Shown: positions 45,663 through 54,434, counted from the first letter of the stretch. The stretch is 64,000 bases of DNA from JADCRZ01 sp031399065 (GCA_031399065.1 JANNOM010000027.1:9056-73055), one strand, 5' to 3'. Notes: generated from the sequence alone by a model not told the origin. Made by a program: numbers and translations.

Positions 45663-47018
45663 TTAAAATGCTTCATTTATACCGAGAAAAAATCCTTTGG
45701 AGCCAAATTTGCCGAATGCGTAATCAAGGCATAGATTGGTGCGGGTGGATTTATTAAACAGTATACGTAAACCTGCACCGCCACCGGGTTGCCATTGCTG
45801 AAACAGCTTTGTGCCGGACTGATCGCTGGCGGTTTGAATATTAAAAAAAGTAACGCCACTGACAAACTTGTTTCTGGTTATCGGGAAACGGTACTCCACT
45901 TCAGAATAATTATATTTAGGCCCATTAAAATAACCTACGGTATAACCCCTTCCGCTGCGCGAGCCCGGATCCTTGGCCGTACCAGGTAACTCCAGATAGG
46001 GTACTGTGCCACTCACCAGGTAAGATCCCCAGTTCCAGAACGCAATAACATGCTCAGGCCTTAAAGTGGATAAACTGACATATTTTCTGAAATCGGTGGT
46101 GAACTGTACGGCACTTTTTGTACTACCCATCCAGGTTTGATTCACCCGGAAGCCTGCATCTGCGTACATGCCTTTATACGCGCGATTCAGGTTATCACGG
46201 GTCGTATACTGCACATTAAAAAGAAGTCCATTCGACAGGTAATGATCCCGTGCGTATCCGTTCCGGTCGCTGTAAACATTATAAGGAGTTAGACTATTGG
46301 TAGTATCCCGTTCGTCAATTTTTCTTCTTATTTCGAATGATGCTCCCAATCCTGCGAATAGATTTTTCCGCACCTCTTTGTAAATCTTCTCTCTTATGAT
46401 ATAATATTGCGAATATAGCACGCGCTTTTTGCGCCCGGCATTCACCAGTACTTTGTCGGCTTCGGTTCCCCCGGAAGCATTTCCAATGCCCAATCCAAAA
46501 TCGGGCGTCACTGTTTTGGCGGCAACAAGGTTACCCTGAAAATTCCACTTATTACCGGGGGTATATACATTGTGCGTGATGTAAAAATAAATGATCCCCT
46601 TGGTAGTTATCGATGCGGAAGTGCCGGCGATAGACATAAGTGTGCCGGGGACTTTCCCCAGTACTTTACCTGCGACCGCTTTTATACCTATCTGCGCCCC
46701 GATACTCGGATTAGCCGCGATATTGGGTATTATGGTAACAACTGTCGGCTTTTGGCTCCGGTCACCGGGTTTCCTCTTCGGGTTAAAAATATCCACAAAT
46801 AAATCAGCGATATCATATTGCTTATATGTGCTATCAGCGGGTTGCTGAATTTTTACAGAGTCGTACTTTACGGGATCTCCCTTCAAAGAATCACCCGGAA
46901 CAGCTATCTGGCCATACGTATAACCATTAAAGACTATTAATGAAATCGATAAAAAAATCTTTCTTAATAGAAAAAATTTTCTGCTGTCGTGTCTATGTTC
47001 TCCTGTGTTATGTAACAA
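45663..47018 (-). CDS. BamA/TamA-family outer membrane surface protein
   Basis: 451 residues. A hydrophobic N-terminal segment (FFLLRKIFLSISLIVF, preceded by about 12 extra residues) ends near YTYGQ, a signal peptide. Residues about 80-451 read as a 16-strand-type barrel of the bacterial surface antigen (D15) class: VVTIIPNIAANPSIGAQIGI, RGYTVGYFNGPKYNYSEVEY, and a final strand ending in FFLGINEAF with terminal Phe. There are no visible POTRA repeats, so it is not BamA itself but a short barrel-only relative, of the kind often encoded with phosphoesterases or as autonomous proteins. Function unknown. It lies convergent to the LytTR gene. Confidence 0.8.
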   Translation of the reverse strand: MLHNTGEHRHDSRKFFLLRKIFLSISLIVFNGYTYGQIAVPGDSLKGDPVKYDSVKIQQPADSTYKQYDIADLFVDIFNPKRKPGDRSQKPTVVTIIPNIAANPSIGAQIGIKAVAGKVLGKVPGTLMSIAGTSASITTKGIIYFYITHNVYTPGNKWNFQGNLVAAKTVTPDFGLGIGNASGGTEADKVLVNAGRKKRVLYSQYYIIREKIYKEVRKNLFAGLGASFEIRRKIDERDTTNSLTPYNVYSDRNGYARDHYLSNGLLFNVQYTTRDNLNRAYKGMYADAGFRVNQTWMGSTKSAVQFTTDFRKYVSLSTLRPEHVIAFWNWGSYLVSGTVPYLELPGTAKDPGSRSGRGYTVGYFNGPKYNYSEVEYRFPITRNKFVSGVTFFNIQTASDQSGTKLFQQWQPGGGAGLRILFNKSTRTNLCLDYAFGKFGSKGFFLGINEAF

Positions 47019-47245
47019 ATGCGTAATTTCTTAATTATTTGATATAACCTCTGGCTTGCAAATTTGAAACCAACAAAAAGGCATTTAGTTCAAAAGCGCA
47101 GGATAGTTAAAGAAGATGGCCATTAGCTATTTAGCCAAAATTAACACTTCACTGATTTTGTAGAGTGGTCTATTTTTCATACTCTTGCAGTATAGCCGCC
47201 TGTTCCCCGGAAGGGCAAGATAAATCTTTTATTAAAAACATTGTT

Positions 47246-48547
47246 ATGTCACAAACACCATTAAGATTTGAAACACTCCAGGTTCATGCAGGTTACCAGC
47301 CGGATCCGGCTACTCATTCGGCGGCAGTGCCTATCTATCAAACGTCCTCCTATACATTTGATAATGCAGAACATGCTGCGGATCTTTTTCAGCTTAAGCA
47401 GTTTGGCAATATCTATACAAGGATCATGAACCCGACTACGGATGTTTTTGAAAAAAGGATCGCTGCGCTCGAAGGTGGTGTGGCCGCGCTGGCGGTGGCA
47501 TCGGGACAAGCTGCGCAGTTTATCGCATTGCATAATATCCTGTTGCCGGGAGATAATTTCGTTTCCTCCTCTTTTTTGTACGGAGGCACATACAACCAGT
47601 TTAAAGTAAGCTTTAAAAGAATAGGCGTTGAAGCGAGATTTGCCGACCTGGATCAACCTTCCAGCTTCGAAGCGCTGATAGATGAACGCACCAAAGCGAT
47701 TTTTGTGGAAACGATCGGCAACCCGCGGTTTGCCATTCCTGATTTTGAAAAGATTTCTGCCATTGCCAGGAAGCATGACCTGCCATTGATCGTTGACAAT
47801 ACTTTTGGCGCAGGTGGATACCTGTTCAGGCCTTTGGAACATGGGGCCAATGTGGTAGTTGAATCTGCTACCAAATGGATCGGCGGACATGGCAACAGTA
47901 TCGGCGGGGTTATCGTTGACGGCGGCAACTATAACTGGGGCAATGGTAAGTTCGTGCAGTTCACTGAACCCGATGAAGCGTATCACGGCATGCAGTTCTG
48001 GGACGTATTTGGTGCCAATAGTCCTTTTGGCAACATTGCCTACATCATCCGTGCAAGAGTAGCGGGTTTAAGAACCTGGGGACCTTCACTCGCCCCCCAA
48101 AACGCCTTCTTGTTTTTACAGGGTCTGGAGACCTTATCCTTACGCGTAGAGCGCACCGTTGAAAATGCATTGGCACTTGCCACCTGGCTGCAAAAGCACC
48201 CCCAGGTTGAATCCGTTAATTATCCCGGCCTTCCCGGCGACAGGTATCATGAACTGGCCTTAAAGTACCTCAAACGTGGTTTTGGCGGTGTACTTACATT
48301 CAAGATCAAGGGCGGAAAGGAAGTGGCCGATGCATTCGTCAATTCATTAAAAATGATCTACCACTTGGCCAACGTAGGTGATTCCAAAACCCTCATTATT
48401 CATCCGGCAACTACCACCCATCAGCAACTGTCCGAAAAAGAGCAGGAGGCTGCCGGCGTTGCGCCGGGTGTACTCAGAATATCGGTGGGAATAGAGCATA
48501 TAGACGATATCAAGGCCGATCTTCAGCAGGCTTTTGAGGCTAATTAA
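47246..48547 (+). CDS. O-acetylhomoserine sulfhydrylase-family PLP enzyme
   Basis: 433 residues from the ATG at 47246, which gives the family start SQTPLRFETLQVHAGY; an upstream GTG-like extension adds 27 unrelated residues. Fold type I PLP enzyme of the Cys/Met metabolism group: phosphate-binding region AVASGQAAQFIALHNI, FSSSFLYGGTYNQF-like motif, catalytic Lys210 in ESATKWIGGHGNSIGG, and HPATTTHQQLSEKEQ near the end. It converts O-acetylhomoserine and sulfide to homocysteine (methionine synthesis), or less likely acts as a gamma-lyase. No other methionine gene is adjacent. A strong hairpin terminator follows at 48650. No SAM riboswitch could be recognised upstream. Confidence 0.9.
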   Translation: MSQTPLRFETLQVHAGYQPDPATHSAAVPIYQTSSYTFDNAEHAADLFQLKQFGNIYTRIMNPTTDVFEKRIAALEGGVAALAVASGQAAQFIALHNILLPGDNFVSSSFLYGGTYNQFKVSFKRIGVEARFADLDQPSSFEALIDERTKAIFVETIGNPRFAIPDFEKISAIARKHDLPLIVDNTFGAGGYLFRPLEHGANVVVESATKWIGGHGNSIGGVIVDGGNYNWGNGKFVQFTEPDEAYHGMQFWDVFGANSPFGNIAYIIRARVAGLRTWGPSLAPQNAFLFLQGLETLSLRVERTVENALALATWLQKHPQVESVNYPGLPGDRYHELALKYLKRGFGGVLTFKIKGGKEVADAFVNSLKMIYHLANVGDSKTLIIHPATTTHQQLSEKEQEAAGVAPGVLRISVGIEHIDDIKADLQQAFEAN

Positions 48548-48649
48548 TAAGCAGACCGCAGACTGTATGGACCTTTATGGGCTTTTGATGTAAGGGGGTA
48601 CCTGTGCCCGCAACCGGCCTTCAGGCAGGTGTTGAACCGCTGCAAACTT

Positions 48650-48680
48650 ATACTCCCTGTACGTTTTTTACAGGGAGTAT
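48650..48680 (+). terminator. terminator after the sulfhydrylase gene
   Basis: Perfect 12-bp stem ATACTCCCTGTA (48650-48661) and TACAGGGAGTAT (48669-48680) with a short T-rich loop, about 100 bp beyond the stop codon. The loop holds the T-run, and T-richness after the stem is modest. Confidence 0.65.
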
Positions 48681-48894
48681 GTTATTAATTATTATTTGCG
48701 TCTTCAGTCCCGACCGATGTACGTTGGTATAAATTGTTTTTATTCCCAAAAACTTTCGCCGTCTCTTAGCTCGTACTCTGTTATCGGCTGGTATGGAGTT
48801 CCTGGTGTAACATTGCGTACGGCTCTGAGCAAAAGAAGCATAAAATCGCAAATCAAATACCTGGAAGTTGTGTCAGTCCGTTAAGTGGACATTT

Positions 48895-49290
48895 TTACAA
48901 ATAGCTGTTTGCTTTGATCAGCATCCATTCAATTCTCGCCACAAATAAAATGATCACTATTTCTCCCAAAAAATAAGCAAATCCAAGTATTGTTAAAGAA
49001 TGGTAATGCAGTACTAAAAGCGACAGGGTAATAATGCAATACAAGCAATTTGCGATCATTATTATTGTTAAAACGACTTTCCATTTCTTTAAATTAAGCA
49101 AATAGGCACTGAATGAATATATCGCGAAGACAAAAGCGGGTATTGATAACGGACAGATAACGCTCTTCGGCATTCCAAAAGCTTTTTCGAAAGGAACTAA
49201 TATAAAGGTTAATAGCAGTGCAGACAGCAGCGCGCCTATGCCATCAACTAAAAATATTGTTCTTTTATTTAGAGCAAACTTTTGAAGCAT
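48895..49290 (-). CDS. small integral membrane protein, four TM helices
   Basis: 131 residues with four hydrophobic segments at about 12-33 (FLVDGIGALLSALLLTFILV), 44-65 (ICPLSIPAFVFAIYSFSAYL), 71-95 and 100-122. Charged residues lie in the short loops. No family motif was recognised with confidence. It is upstream of nothing on its strand except about 200 bp of non-coding DNA, and follows the GrpB gene with a 62-bp gap on the same strand, so the two could be co-transcribed. A role in transport or stress cannot be asserted. Confidence 0.65.
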   Translation of the reverse strand: MLQKFALNKRTIFLVDGIGALLSALLLTFILVPFEKAFGMPKSVICPLSIPAFVFAIYSFSAYLLNLKKWKVVLTIIMIANCLYCIITLSLLVLHYHSLTILGFAYFLGEIVIILFVARIEWMLIKANSYL

Positions 49291-49352
49291 ATTGTTTTAT
49301 GAGGTTATCATATTGGCTATTTTAATATGGTACTTATTTAATCTGCAATACG

Positions 49353-49877
49353 TTACCCTTTTTGCAGCACAGATTTTATCCAATACGTCTTGTTTATTGT
49401 ATATTTCTCTCTATCGTTAGGATATTTTGCTGCCAACCTTATTTTCAGATCCTGATACTCCTGCCTTATCGCATAATTGCTGATCAGGATGTCGCGAAAG
49501 GTGATCTTATCTATTACCTGCTGCGAATTCATCGGATACAAATGTAAATGATGTGTTCGGGGCAAATTTTTAAAAAGAAACTGATGATCGTTTGCGGGAT
49601 TTTTATCCCAGAAAATATATCCGGTAATTTGTAACTGATCAATGATTATTTGGGAAAGGGGAAAAAATTCCAACTCAATAGCTATATCTATTACCGGTTT
49701 TGAGAACATACCCGGCACTGCGGTGCTACCAATATGATGATACCTGGCCGGTGAAGAAATGATTTGTTTTAGCAGCTCAATCTCACTCAGATACTTTGAT
49801 GGATAACCGGAATTGTATTCTTCAAGAACCACATTGTCAATTTCGCCAAAGTAATTTTTATTTAACATAGGGATCAT
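49353..49877 (-). CDS. GrpB-family protein
   Basis: 174 residues matching the GrpB (UPF0157) pattern: ISSPARYHHIGSTAVPGMFS (the HIGSTAVPGL-type nucleotidyltransferase motif, about 38-57), KPVIDIAIELE, then DHQFLFKNLPRTHHLHLYP, and a C-terminal region with YPNDREKYTINKTYWI. The fold is that of a nucleotidyltransferase; the natural substrate is unknown in most members. The ATG at 49877 gives MIPMLNKNYFGE; a second ATG three codons later is also possible. Confidence 0.88.
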   Translation of the reverse strand: MIPMLNKNYFGEIDNVVLEEYNSGYPSKYLSEIELLKQIISSPARYHHIGSTAVPGMFSKPVIDIAIELEFFPLSQIIIDQLQITGYIFWDKNPANDHQFLFKNLPRTHHLHLYPMNSQQVIDKITFRDILISNYAIRQEYQDLKIRLAAKYPNDREKYTINKTYWIKSVLQKG

Positions 49878-50233
49878 TCTAAAATTATTATGCCTGATGT
49901 ATACGTCTGCGGACTACAATTAACAAATGCAAAGATAATTTCTTTTTCATATTGGATGCGTATAGGTTGCTTAGGCAGGTCGCTGATACACCTGGCCGGG
50001 GGTACTACCTTTTTTATGTTAGGTAATTTAGCTCTCGTAAACAGACCTGATTTTATTCGACTAAATTTAGGTTGTCGCATTACAGGAAAGGATGTAGTTT
50101 CCCTTGAACTAATAACTTATATCTTTATTGAAAATCAACACCTTAACTAAATCCTTCCAATTTCATTTTACATAAGCCTTCAACAAGTAAATTTTATCCT
50201 TAGATTTGCGGGTGTCTAATAGCACCGTCAAAT
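49878..50233. promoter_or_regulatory. intergenic region with a TAnnTTTG promoter element
   Basis: 356 bp between divergent GrpB and Uma2 genes. TAGATTTG at 50201-50208 fits the Bacteroidota -7 consensus exactly and is 25 bp from the Uma2 start codon. An 86-codon plus-strand ORF within (49890-50150) has no recognisable features and was not accepted. Confidence 0.45.
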
Positions 50234-50851
50234 ATGAATTACGAAGATAATAATGATATAGGTCTTGAGCTGAGAGAGCCTGCAATAGCCTACGGGAAAA
50301 GTATGTTTACTATAGAGGAGTATCTTGAAATGGAACGTGCATCTCCTGTAAAACATGAATATTATCAGGGCGAAATATTTACAATAGCAGGGGCCAGCCC
50401 CAGGCACAATGTATTGTTCAGGAATCTGTACATATCGATTGGTATTCATTTAAAAGGTAAACCCTGTCAGCCATACGGAAGTGATATGAGGATTCATATT
50501 CCTGAGAACACACTTTTTACCTATCCGGATATCTCCATCATTTGTGGCGATGTAATGGACGATGTTTATAATAGTGATACTGCTATTGGGCCGTCTGTAC
50601 TTATCGAAATACTTTCTCCTTCTACCCGAAGCTGCGATCGCGGGGAAAAGTTTAAACTCTATCGCGATATTCCCTCCCTGAAAGAATATATAGTCATAGA
50701 TTCTGAATCTGTTCATATAGAAAGCTGGCGCATTAATACCGGCGGGTATTGGCAATTGGAAGAACTCAAAGACAAACAGGATATTCTCAGATTACCAACT
50801 ATTGACTTCAGTTTGGTAGTTGATGAGATTTATGAAGGAAGTAAATTATGA
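50234..50851 (+). CDS. Uma2-family endonuclease (DUF820)
   Basis: 205 residues with the Uma2 restriction-endonuclease-like fold: MFTIEEYLEMERASPVKHEY (about 25-44), then YYQGEIFTIAGASPRHN, the PD-(D/E)xK-type core in TYPDISIICGD (about 95-105) and LIEILSPSTRSCDRGEKFKL (about 120-139), and YRDIPSLKEYIVIDSE. The family is strongly expanded in cyanobacteria and Bacteroidota; its role is unknown, with an association to mobile elements proposed by some. It is translationally coupled to the amidase gene by an ATGA overlap. The first ATG gives an extra 24 residues with no family counterpart; the true start could be the ATG of MFTIEEY. Confidence 0.88.
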   Translation: MNYEDNNDIGLELREPAIAYGKSMFTIEEYLEMERASPVKHEYYQGEIFTIAGASPRHNVLFRNLYISIGIHLKGKPCQPYGSDMRIHIPENTLFTYPDISIICGDVMDDVYNSDTAIGPSVLIEILSPSTRSCDRGEKFKLYRDIPSLKEYIVIDSESVHIESWRINTGGYWQLEELKDKQDILRLPTIDFSLVVDEIYEGSKL

Positions 50852-51687
50852 GGTACAAATATAATTTTGTGGAAATAAAGTTCAGATCCGTTGTTAAATA
50901 TATATACATACTAGCTTTCATGGTGCAATGCGGATGCGCCCCCAATCCTTATGCGGAGACCAATAAAAGCTACAGGAAACAAACTAAAACCCTTGCAAAG
51001 GAAATCCGCAAACAGCCCTGGCAGGATTCTCTGATGCCTCCCCTGTATTGGTCAGGTACGGTCAATCTCAATTTGCGTAAGCCTAATTTCGTTATTATAC
51101 ACCATACTGCGCAGAATAGCTGCGACCAGACGCTTCGAACGTTTACGGTAGTCCATTCTCAGGTAAGCGCGCACTATGTTATCTGTAAAGATGGCACCGT
51201 GCATCATATGCTTAACGATTATCTCAGGGCCTGGCATGCCGGTGTTTCGAAATGGGGAAATAACTCCGACATCAACAGCAGCAGTATAGGAATTGAGATC
51301 GATAATAACGGAAGGGAAACATTTACCGAACTTCAGATAGGAAGCCTGCTACGACTACTTGAAAAATTAAAGCGGATGTATAACATTCCCGATGCCAACT
51401 TCATCGGGCACAGCGATATCGCTCCTGGCCGAAAAGTTGATCCGGGCCGTACTTTCCCCTGGCAATTGCTCGCGTTTAATAAATATGGGCTATGGTACGA
51501 TACCCTCGGCGTGCAGGTGCCGGAAAACTTCAATGCTATGCAGGCCCTGCGTATTATCGGCTACAACACGAAAGACAGCATAAATGCCATATCTTCTTTC
51601 AAGCTGCATTTTGTGCAGAACGATTCTACCATTGAACTGACAAATGACGATAATAAGATACTCTTCGACCTGATGAAAAAATACTAA
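50848..51687 (+). CDS. N-acetylmuramoyl-L-alanine amidase (Amidase_2)
   Basis: 279 residues. Hydrophobic leader ending in MVQCGCAPNP, a possible lipoprotein signal with Cys near residue 30. The amidase_2/PGRP fold covers about 75-220: FVIIHHTAQNSC with the first zinc His, VSAHYVICKDGTVHHMLND, AWHAGVSKWG, SSIGIEIDNNG, and FIGHSDIAPGRKVDPGRTFP carrying further zinc and catalytic residues. It cleaves the amide bond between MurNAc and L-Ala in peptidoglycan, in the periplasm or outer membrane. The start codon overlaps the stop of the Uma2 gene. It may serve in cell wall turnover or recycling. Confidence 0.9.
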   Translation: MRYKYNFVEIKFRSVVKYIYILAFMVQCGCAPNPYAETNKSYRKQTKTLAKEIRKQPWQDSLMPPLYWSGTVNLNLRKPNFVIIHHTAQNSCDQTLRTFTVVHSQVSAHYVICKDGTVHHMLNDYLRAWHAGVSKWGNNSDINSSSIGIEIDNNGRETFTELQIGSLLRLLEKLKRMYNIPDANFIGHSDIAPGRKVDPGRTFPWQLLAFNKYGLWYDTLGVQVPENFNAMQALRIIGYNTKDSINAISSFKLHFVQNDSTIELTNDDNKILFDLMKKY

Positions 51688-51730
51688 TCTTGTTAGCGTT
51701 TCGTTGTTTTTCTTTTACCTCTTGGATTAC

Positions 51731-52474
51731 CTAATTGATTATTTCACCTTTATTGTTCGCTAATTTTTCACGAAACTTTTGAAGTTCTTCAGGAGTTTGT
51801 CGCACCCACTCCGTTACTTCTCCAACGATTTTCAGTGGTGCTTCGGAACGATATGAACGAGATGGATTACCTGGAAATTTCTTGTCTGTTAGATTCGGGT
51901 CATTTTCATAATTCCCGGTTGGCTCAATAATATACACTCTTTCATTTCCATCGCCTTTTGCTAATGCAGCAGCAAGTCCCGCACCATTTACTAAAGCGGT
52001 AAAGTAAATATGGTTCATCTTTAATTCAGTATTGTAATTAGAACCGCCCCCGGCAGTCAGGAAATCGCCAATCTGTAAATTCGCTTTAGTGCCATGATAA
52101 AAGGGTCCTTTATCCGAAGGATTATACTTATACGAAATTGCCAAATCGGAATTCGCTTTTGCTTTGTCAGAGTTACCTAATTCTTCGTAACATTTGGCAA
52201 TGTTCAAATAAAGAGAAGGTAAAGCACTATTAACGGCGTCATTATTTACTTTTAATGCAAACTGTAACGTCGTTTCAAGCCAATTTAATTTTTCGGAAAC
52301 TGTTTTTTGATGTCGGGCTACATAGTGAGCTGCAAGAAATTTTTCAAAGTCATTGGTAGCTTTGTCCCAACCTTGCAGAAAAATTTCCTTTGCTTGTTCT
52401 AATTTGTTTTTGTCTTCCATTTCCATTCCCTGCAGACATAATTTAACAACATTGTTGAAAGGTGAGAATTCCAT
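51731..52474 (-). CDS. TPR-like domain fused to rifampin ADP-ribosyltransferase (Arr)
   Basis: 247 residues. The C-terminal 128 (from about 120) are a complete Arr domain: GPFYHGTKANLQIGDFLTAG (123-142, the NAD-binding HYxGT-type start), NYNTELKMNHIYFTALVNGA, ERVYIIEPTGNYENDPNLTD and FPGNPSRSYRSEAPLKIVGE, matching enzymes that inactivate rifamycins by transferring ADP-ribose from NAD+. The N-terminal 118 residues are helical with TPR-like repeats (PSLYLNIAKCYEELGNSDKA, about 86-105). Stand-alone Arr is about 140 residues, so this is a fused form. The TPR part may mediate a protein contact or have its own role in the host. The gene is divergent from a Crp/Fnr regulator and preceded by a palindrome (52566-52633). 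Confidence 0.85.
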   Translation of the reverse strand: MEFSPFNNVVKLCLQGMEMEDKNKLEQAKEIFLQGWDKATNDFEKFLAAHYVARHQKTVSEKLNWLETTLQFALKVNNDAVNSALPSLYLNIAKCYEELGNSDKAKANSDLAISYKYNPSDKGPFYHGTKANLQIGDFLTAGGGSNYNTELKMNHIYFTALVNGAGLAAALAKGDGNERVYIIEPTGNYENDPNLTDKKFPGNPSRSYRSEAPLKIVGEVTEWVRQTPEELQKFREKLANNKGEIIN

Positions 52475-52740
52475 TTTTGATTATTTTGTTAATTTTTGAT
52501 TTGAAAATTTGTTTGTTTTTAGGTTTTTAGAAGGTCGGTGTGTCGTCCGTTACAATAACCGCCAACATTTTGCGGCCTCGAGCCGTTTTTGCTATGTCCA
52601 AGTTAAGTATTTGAGCGTCACCCGCAAAAAATGGTCGCAAGACCGCTGCTACAGCAGTGTTTGCTTTTTATCCTACTAATGCCTGTGTTTTTAAATGACG
52701 TTTCTTTATCTTTACAATCAATACTTTAAATCAAAAATCA
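52475..52740. promoter_or_regulatory. divergent intergenic region with palindromic element
   Basis: 266 bp between Arr and the Crp/Fnr gene. It holds the inverted repeat listed at 52566-52633 and a -7-like TATCTTTA at 52707-52714 reading towards the Crp/Fnr gene. The element is on the minus strand followed, towards Arr, by GGCGGTTATTGTAACGG, similar to the end of the palindrome at 54786-54920. Confidence 0.45.
52566..52633. repeat. imperfect palindrome upstream of the Arr gene
   Basis: CATTTTGCGG (52566-52575) pairs with CCGCAAAAAATG (52622-52633), with outer partial matches (ACCGCCAA and GGTCGCAAGACC). The overall arrangement resembles the cassette-type palindromes seen near other small genes of the island. 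Confidence 0.4.
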
Positions 52741-53301
52741 ATGAAGAAACTTCTTGATATTTTCAGTCAGTTTATATTGTGCGATCAGGCATTGAGCGAA
52801 ATCTGTTGCAGGTTTGAGCTAAAGTATTATCAAAAAAATGAGCTGGTGCAAAAAGAAGGATTTGTAGCTAACTTTCTGTATTTTATAGATAAAGGAACTT
52901 TAATTATTGGGAATGAGTTAGAACACAAAACAATTACAAGATATATGGCAAAAGAAAATGAATTTCTAGCCTGTATCGATAGCTTTATTAACAGAAATAT
53001 CAGCAAAGAATTTATCCAGGCAACAGAACCTACAACAGTTTACCGTATTTCAAAAGATGACTTTGATGTATTGGTAAAAAAATACCCAGGTGTAGGAGAA
53101 TTTTGTCAAAAATATTTTGTAGAATCTCTCATTAAATGCCAGCAACGCATAACTGATCTTATAAGCCTCGATTCAAAATCTTATTATAAAAACATTGTCG
53201 AAAATAACCCTGAGTATATACAAAAGATGAACCAATATAACCTGGCTTCATTTATGGGAATAAAACCTGAAAGCCTTAGTCGTATTCGTAAACCAGATTA
53301 A
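52741..53301 (+). CDS. Crp/Fnr family transcriptional regulator
   Basis: 186 residues. Cyclic-nucleotide-binding-like beta roll about 20-110 (FELKYYQKNELVQKEGFVAN, then FIDKGTLIIGNELEHKTITR), a long helix, and a compact HTH at the end (YNLASFMGIKPESLSRIRK, about 166-184). This is the same compact arrangement as the regulator at 9934-10500. Six Cys are present (e.g. ILCDQ, EICCRF) but no Fnr-like spacing is obvious. It may control the outer membrane protein gene 87 bp downstream or the divergent Arr gene. Confidence 0.85.
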   Translation: MKKLLDIFSQFILCDQALSEICCRFELKYYQKNELVQKEGFVANFLYFIDKGTLIIGNELEHKTITRYMAKENEFLACIDSFINRNISKEFIQATEPTTVYRISKDDFDVLVKKYPGVGEFCQKYFVESLIKCQQRITDLISLDSKSYYKNIVENNPEYIQKMNQYNLASFMGIKPESLSRIRKPD

Positions 53302-53388
53302 TAGTTTTTAGAATTTCCTTTCTTAACAAATGTTATTTTTTGGTGAATTCATAGGTTCTAATTTTAGTTTTCTAATAAAATAGAAATT

Positions 53389-53970
53389 ATGAAACTAAAA
53401 AAAAATATCCTCATTTGCCTAATGGCATGGCTCGCTTTGAATTCTAAAGCACAAACAACAGATTCTTTAAAGCCATGTCTTTCTATTGAAACCCGCGTGA
53501 CAAATTATTTTCAAGGAGGGTATGAGTTAAGTGTGTTTTGGAATACCCGTTCAAATTTCTCTTTTGGCATACAGGCTGCTGGTCAAAAAATTGATGGAAA
53601 TGCAAAGGAGCTTGTATTTGAATCTTCAAATTATGACAATATAGATATACGCATTAGTTGGCTTGCTGCATTTAAAACAAGATACCATATCAATAAACAT
53701 CATGAAGGGCTGTATTTTGAGGTAAGTGCCGGCGGTGAATCATTCAGAATTGAATCTGGAAATGAAATACACAATAACGGAAATGGTTTTGTTCTGCCAG
53801 GTACAGGATATATCTGGCATCCATTTGGTAGAAAAGGTTTCTACATAAATCCTAACATTGGTTATAGCTTCGTTTTTTCAAATCAGGACGAAAGAATAAT
53901 TAACGAAACAACTTACAAACTAAAATCATCATTTGTTGTGCCGGCATTATCTTTAGGCTGGAAGTTTTGA
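53389..53970 (+). CDS. small outer membrane beta-barrel protein
   Basis: 193 residues with a signal peptide (LICLMAWLALNSKAQTT). The mature part has about eight alternating amphipathic strands, e.g. LSIETRVTNYFQGGYELSVF and ALSLGWKF at the end, consistent with an OmpW/OmpX-like 8-strand barrel. No enzymatic motif is visible. A Crp/Fnr gene precedes it on the same strand. Function is unknown; such barrels in Bacteroidota are often of the DUF3575/outer membrane beta-barrel type. Confidence 0.7.
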   Translation: MKLKKNILICLMAWLALNSKAQTTDSLKPCLSIETRVTNYFQGGYELSVFWNTRSNFSFGIQAAGQKIDGNAKELVFESSNYDNIDIRISWLAAFKTRYHINKHHEGLYFEVSAGGESFRIESGNEIHNNGNGFVLPGTGYIWHPFGRKGFYINPNIGYSFVFSNQDERIINETTYKLKSSFVVPALSLGWKF

Positions 53971-53990
53971 TACACAAAATAATTAGAAAA

Positions 53991-54213
53991 TGGAATTCAA
54001 TGCAAACGACAGTCTAGTTGGAAGTTGGCGAATATTAAAGCGTATTCAAACGCAGAAATTACTAATTAATTTCTGTGATATGCAATCAATGCCTATAATA
54101 AAATTTAAATGCAAATGAAATAATGACTATTGACAGTGGACATTTACCAATGATAAGCAAACCAAAAAGAATTAGCTGATATTTTAAATAGCTTTGTAAA
54201 AAGCCTCAACTGA
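53991..54213 (+). pseudogene. decayed small gene, frameshifted (lipocalin-like)
   Basis: Three reading frames in order give MEFNANDSLVGSWRILKRI...MPIIKF, then MTIDSGHLPMISKPK, then KELADILNSFVKSLN with a stop at 54211-54213. The order and motifs (xLVGSWRIL at the start, MTIDSGH, KELADILNSF near the end) fit a small lipocalin-like protein of about 110-130 residues broken by stops and frameshifts. It begins 20 bp after the outer membrane protein gene and is followed 13 bp later by a GCTAA-type repeat. Confidence 0.5.
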
Positions 54214-54226
54214 AAAGAACAACGAG

Positions 54227-54268
54227 CCGCTAAGATCGGTTTGACAATTGGGCGGATGAAGTGCTTCT
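54227..54268 (+). repeat. GCTAAC-type repeat after the lipocalin-like pseudogene
   Basis: CCGCTAAGATCGGTTTGACA starts the element, followed by ATTGGGCGGATGAAGTGCTTC. It aligns with the copies at 54786 and 60783, with several substitutions. No clean second arm was found. Confidence 0.45.
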
Positions 54269-54275
54269 ATGATCA

Positions 54276-54434
54276 TTGTATTGTGACACTTCAAGACTAC
54301 AAAATGTGAATCATGTAATTCTTTCCGCAAGTTGTTTAGTACTTCTTAAAATTTATGGCTCAGTTTACGGAGTGGTAATCGTACCCTATTAAAAATAGTT
54401 CAACAATCATCCTTTCACACATAAATAATAAAAA
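54276..54434. other. short non-coding region
   Basis: AT-rich stretch between the repeat and the next gene; no ORF or hairpin was seen. Confidence 0.3.

Noticed and set aside
47030..47245. Possible SAM riboswitch upstream of the sulfhydrylase gene
   Set aside because: No SAM-I or SAM-II core sequence or stem pattern could be recognised in the leader.
49890..50150. 86-codon plus-strand ORF between GrpB and Uma2
   Set aside because: No family features or RBS; overlaps a promoter-like region.
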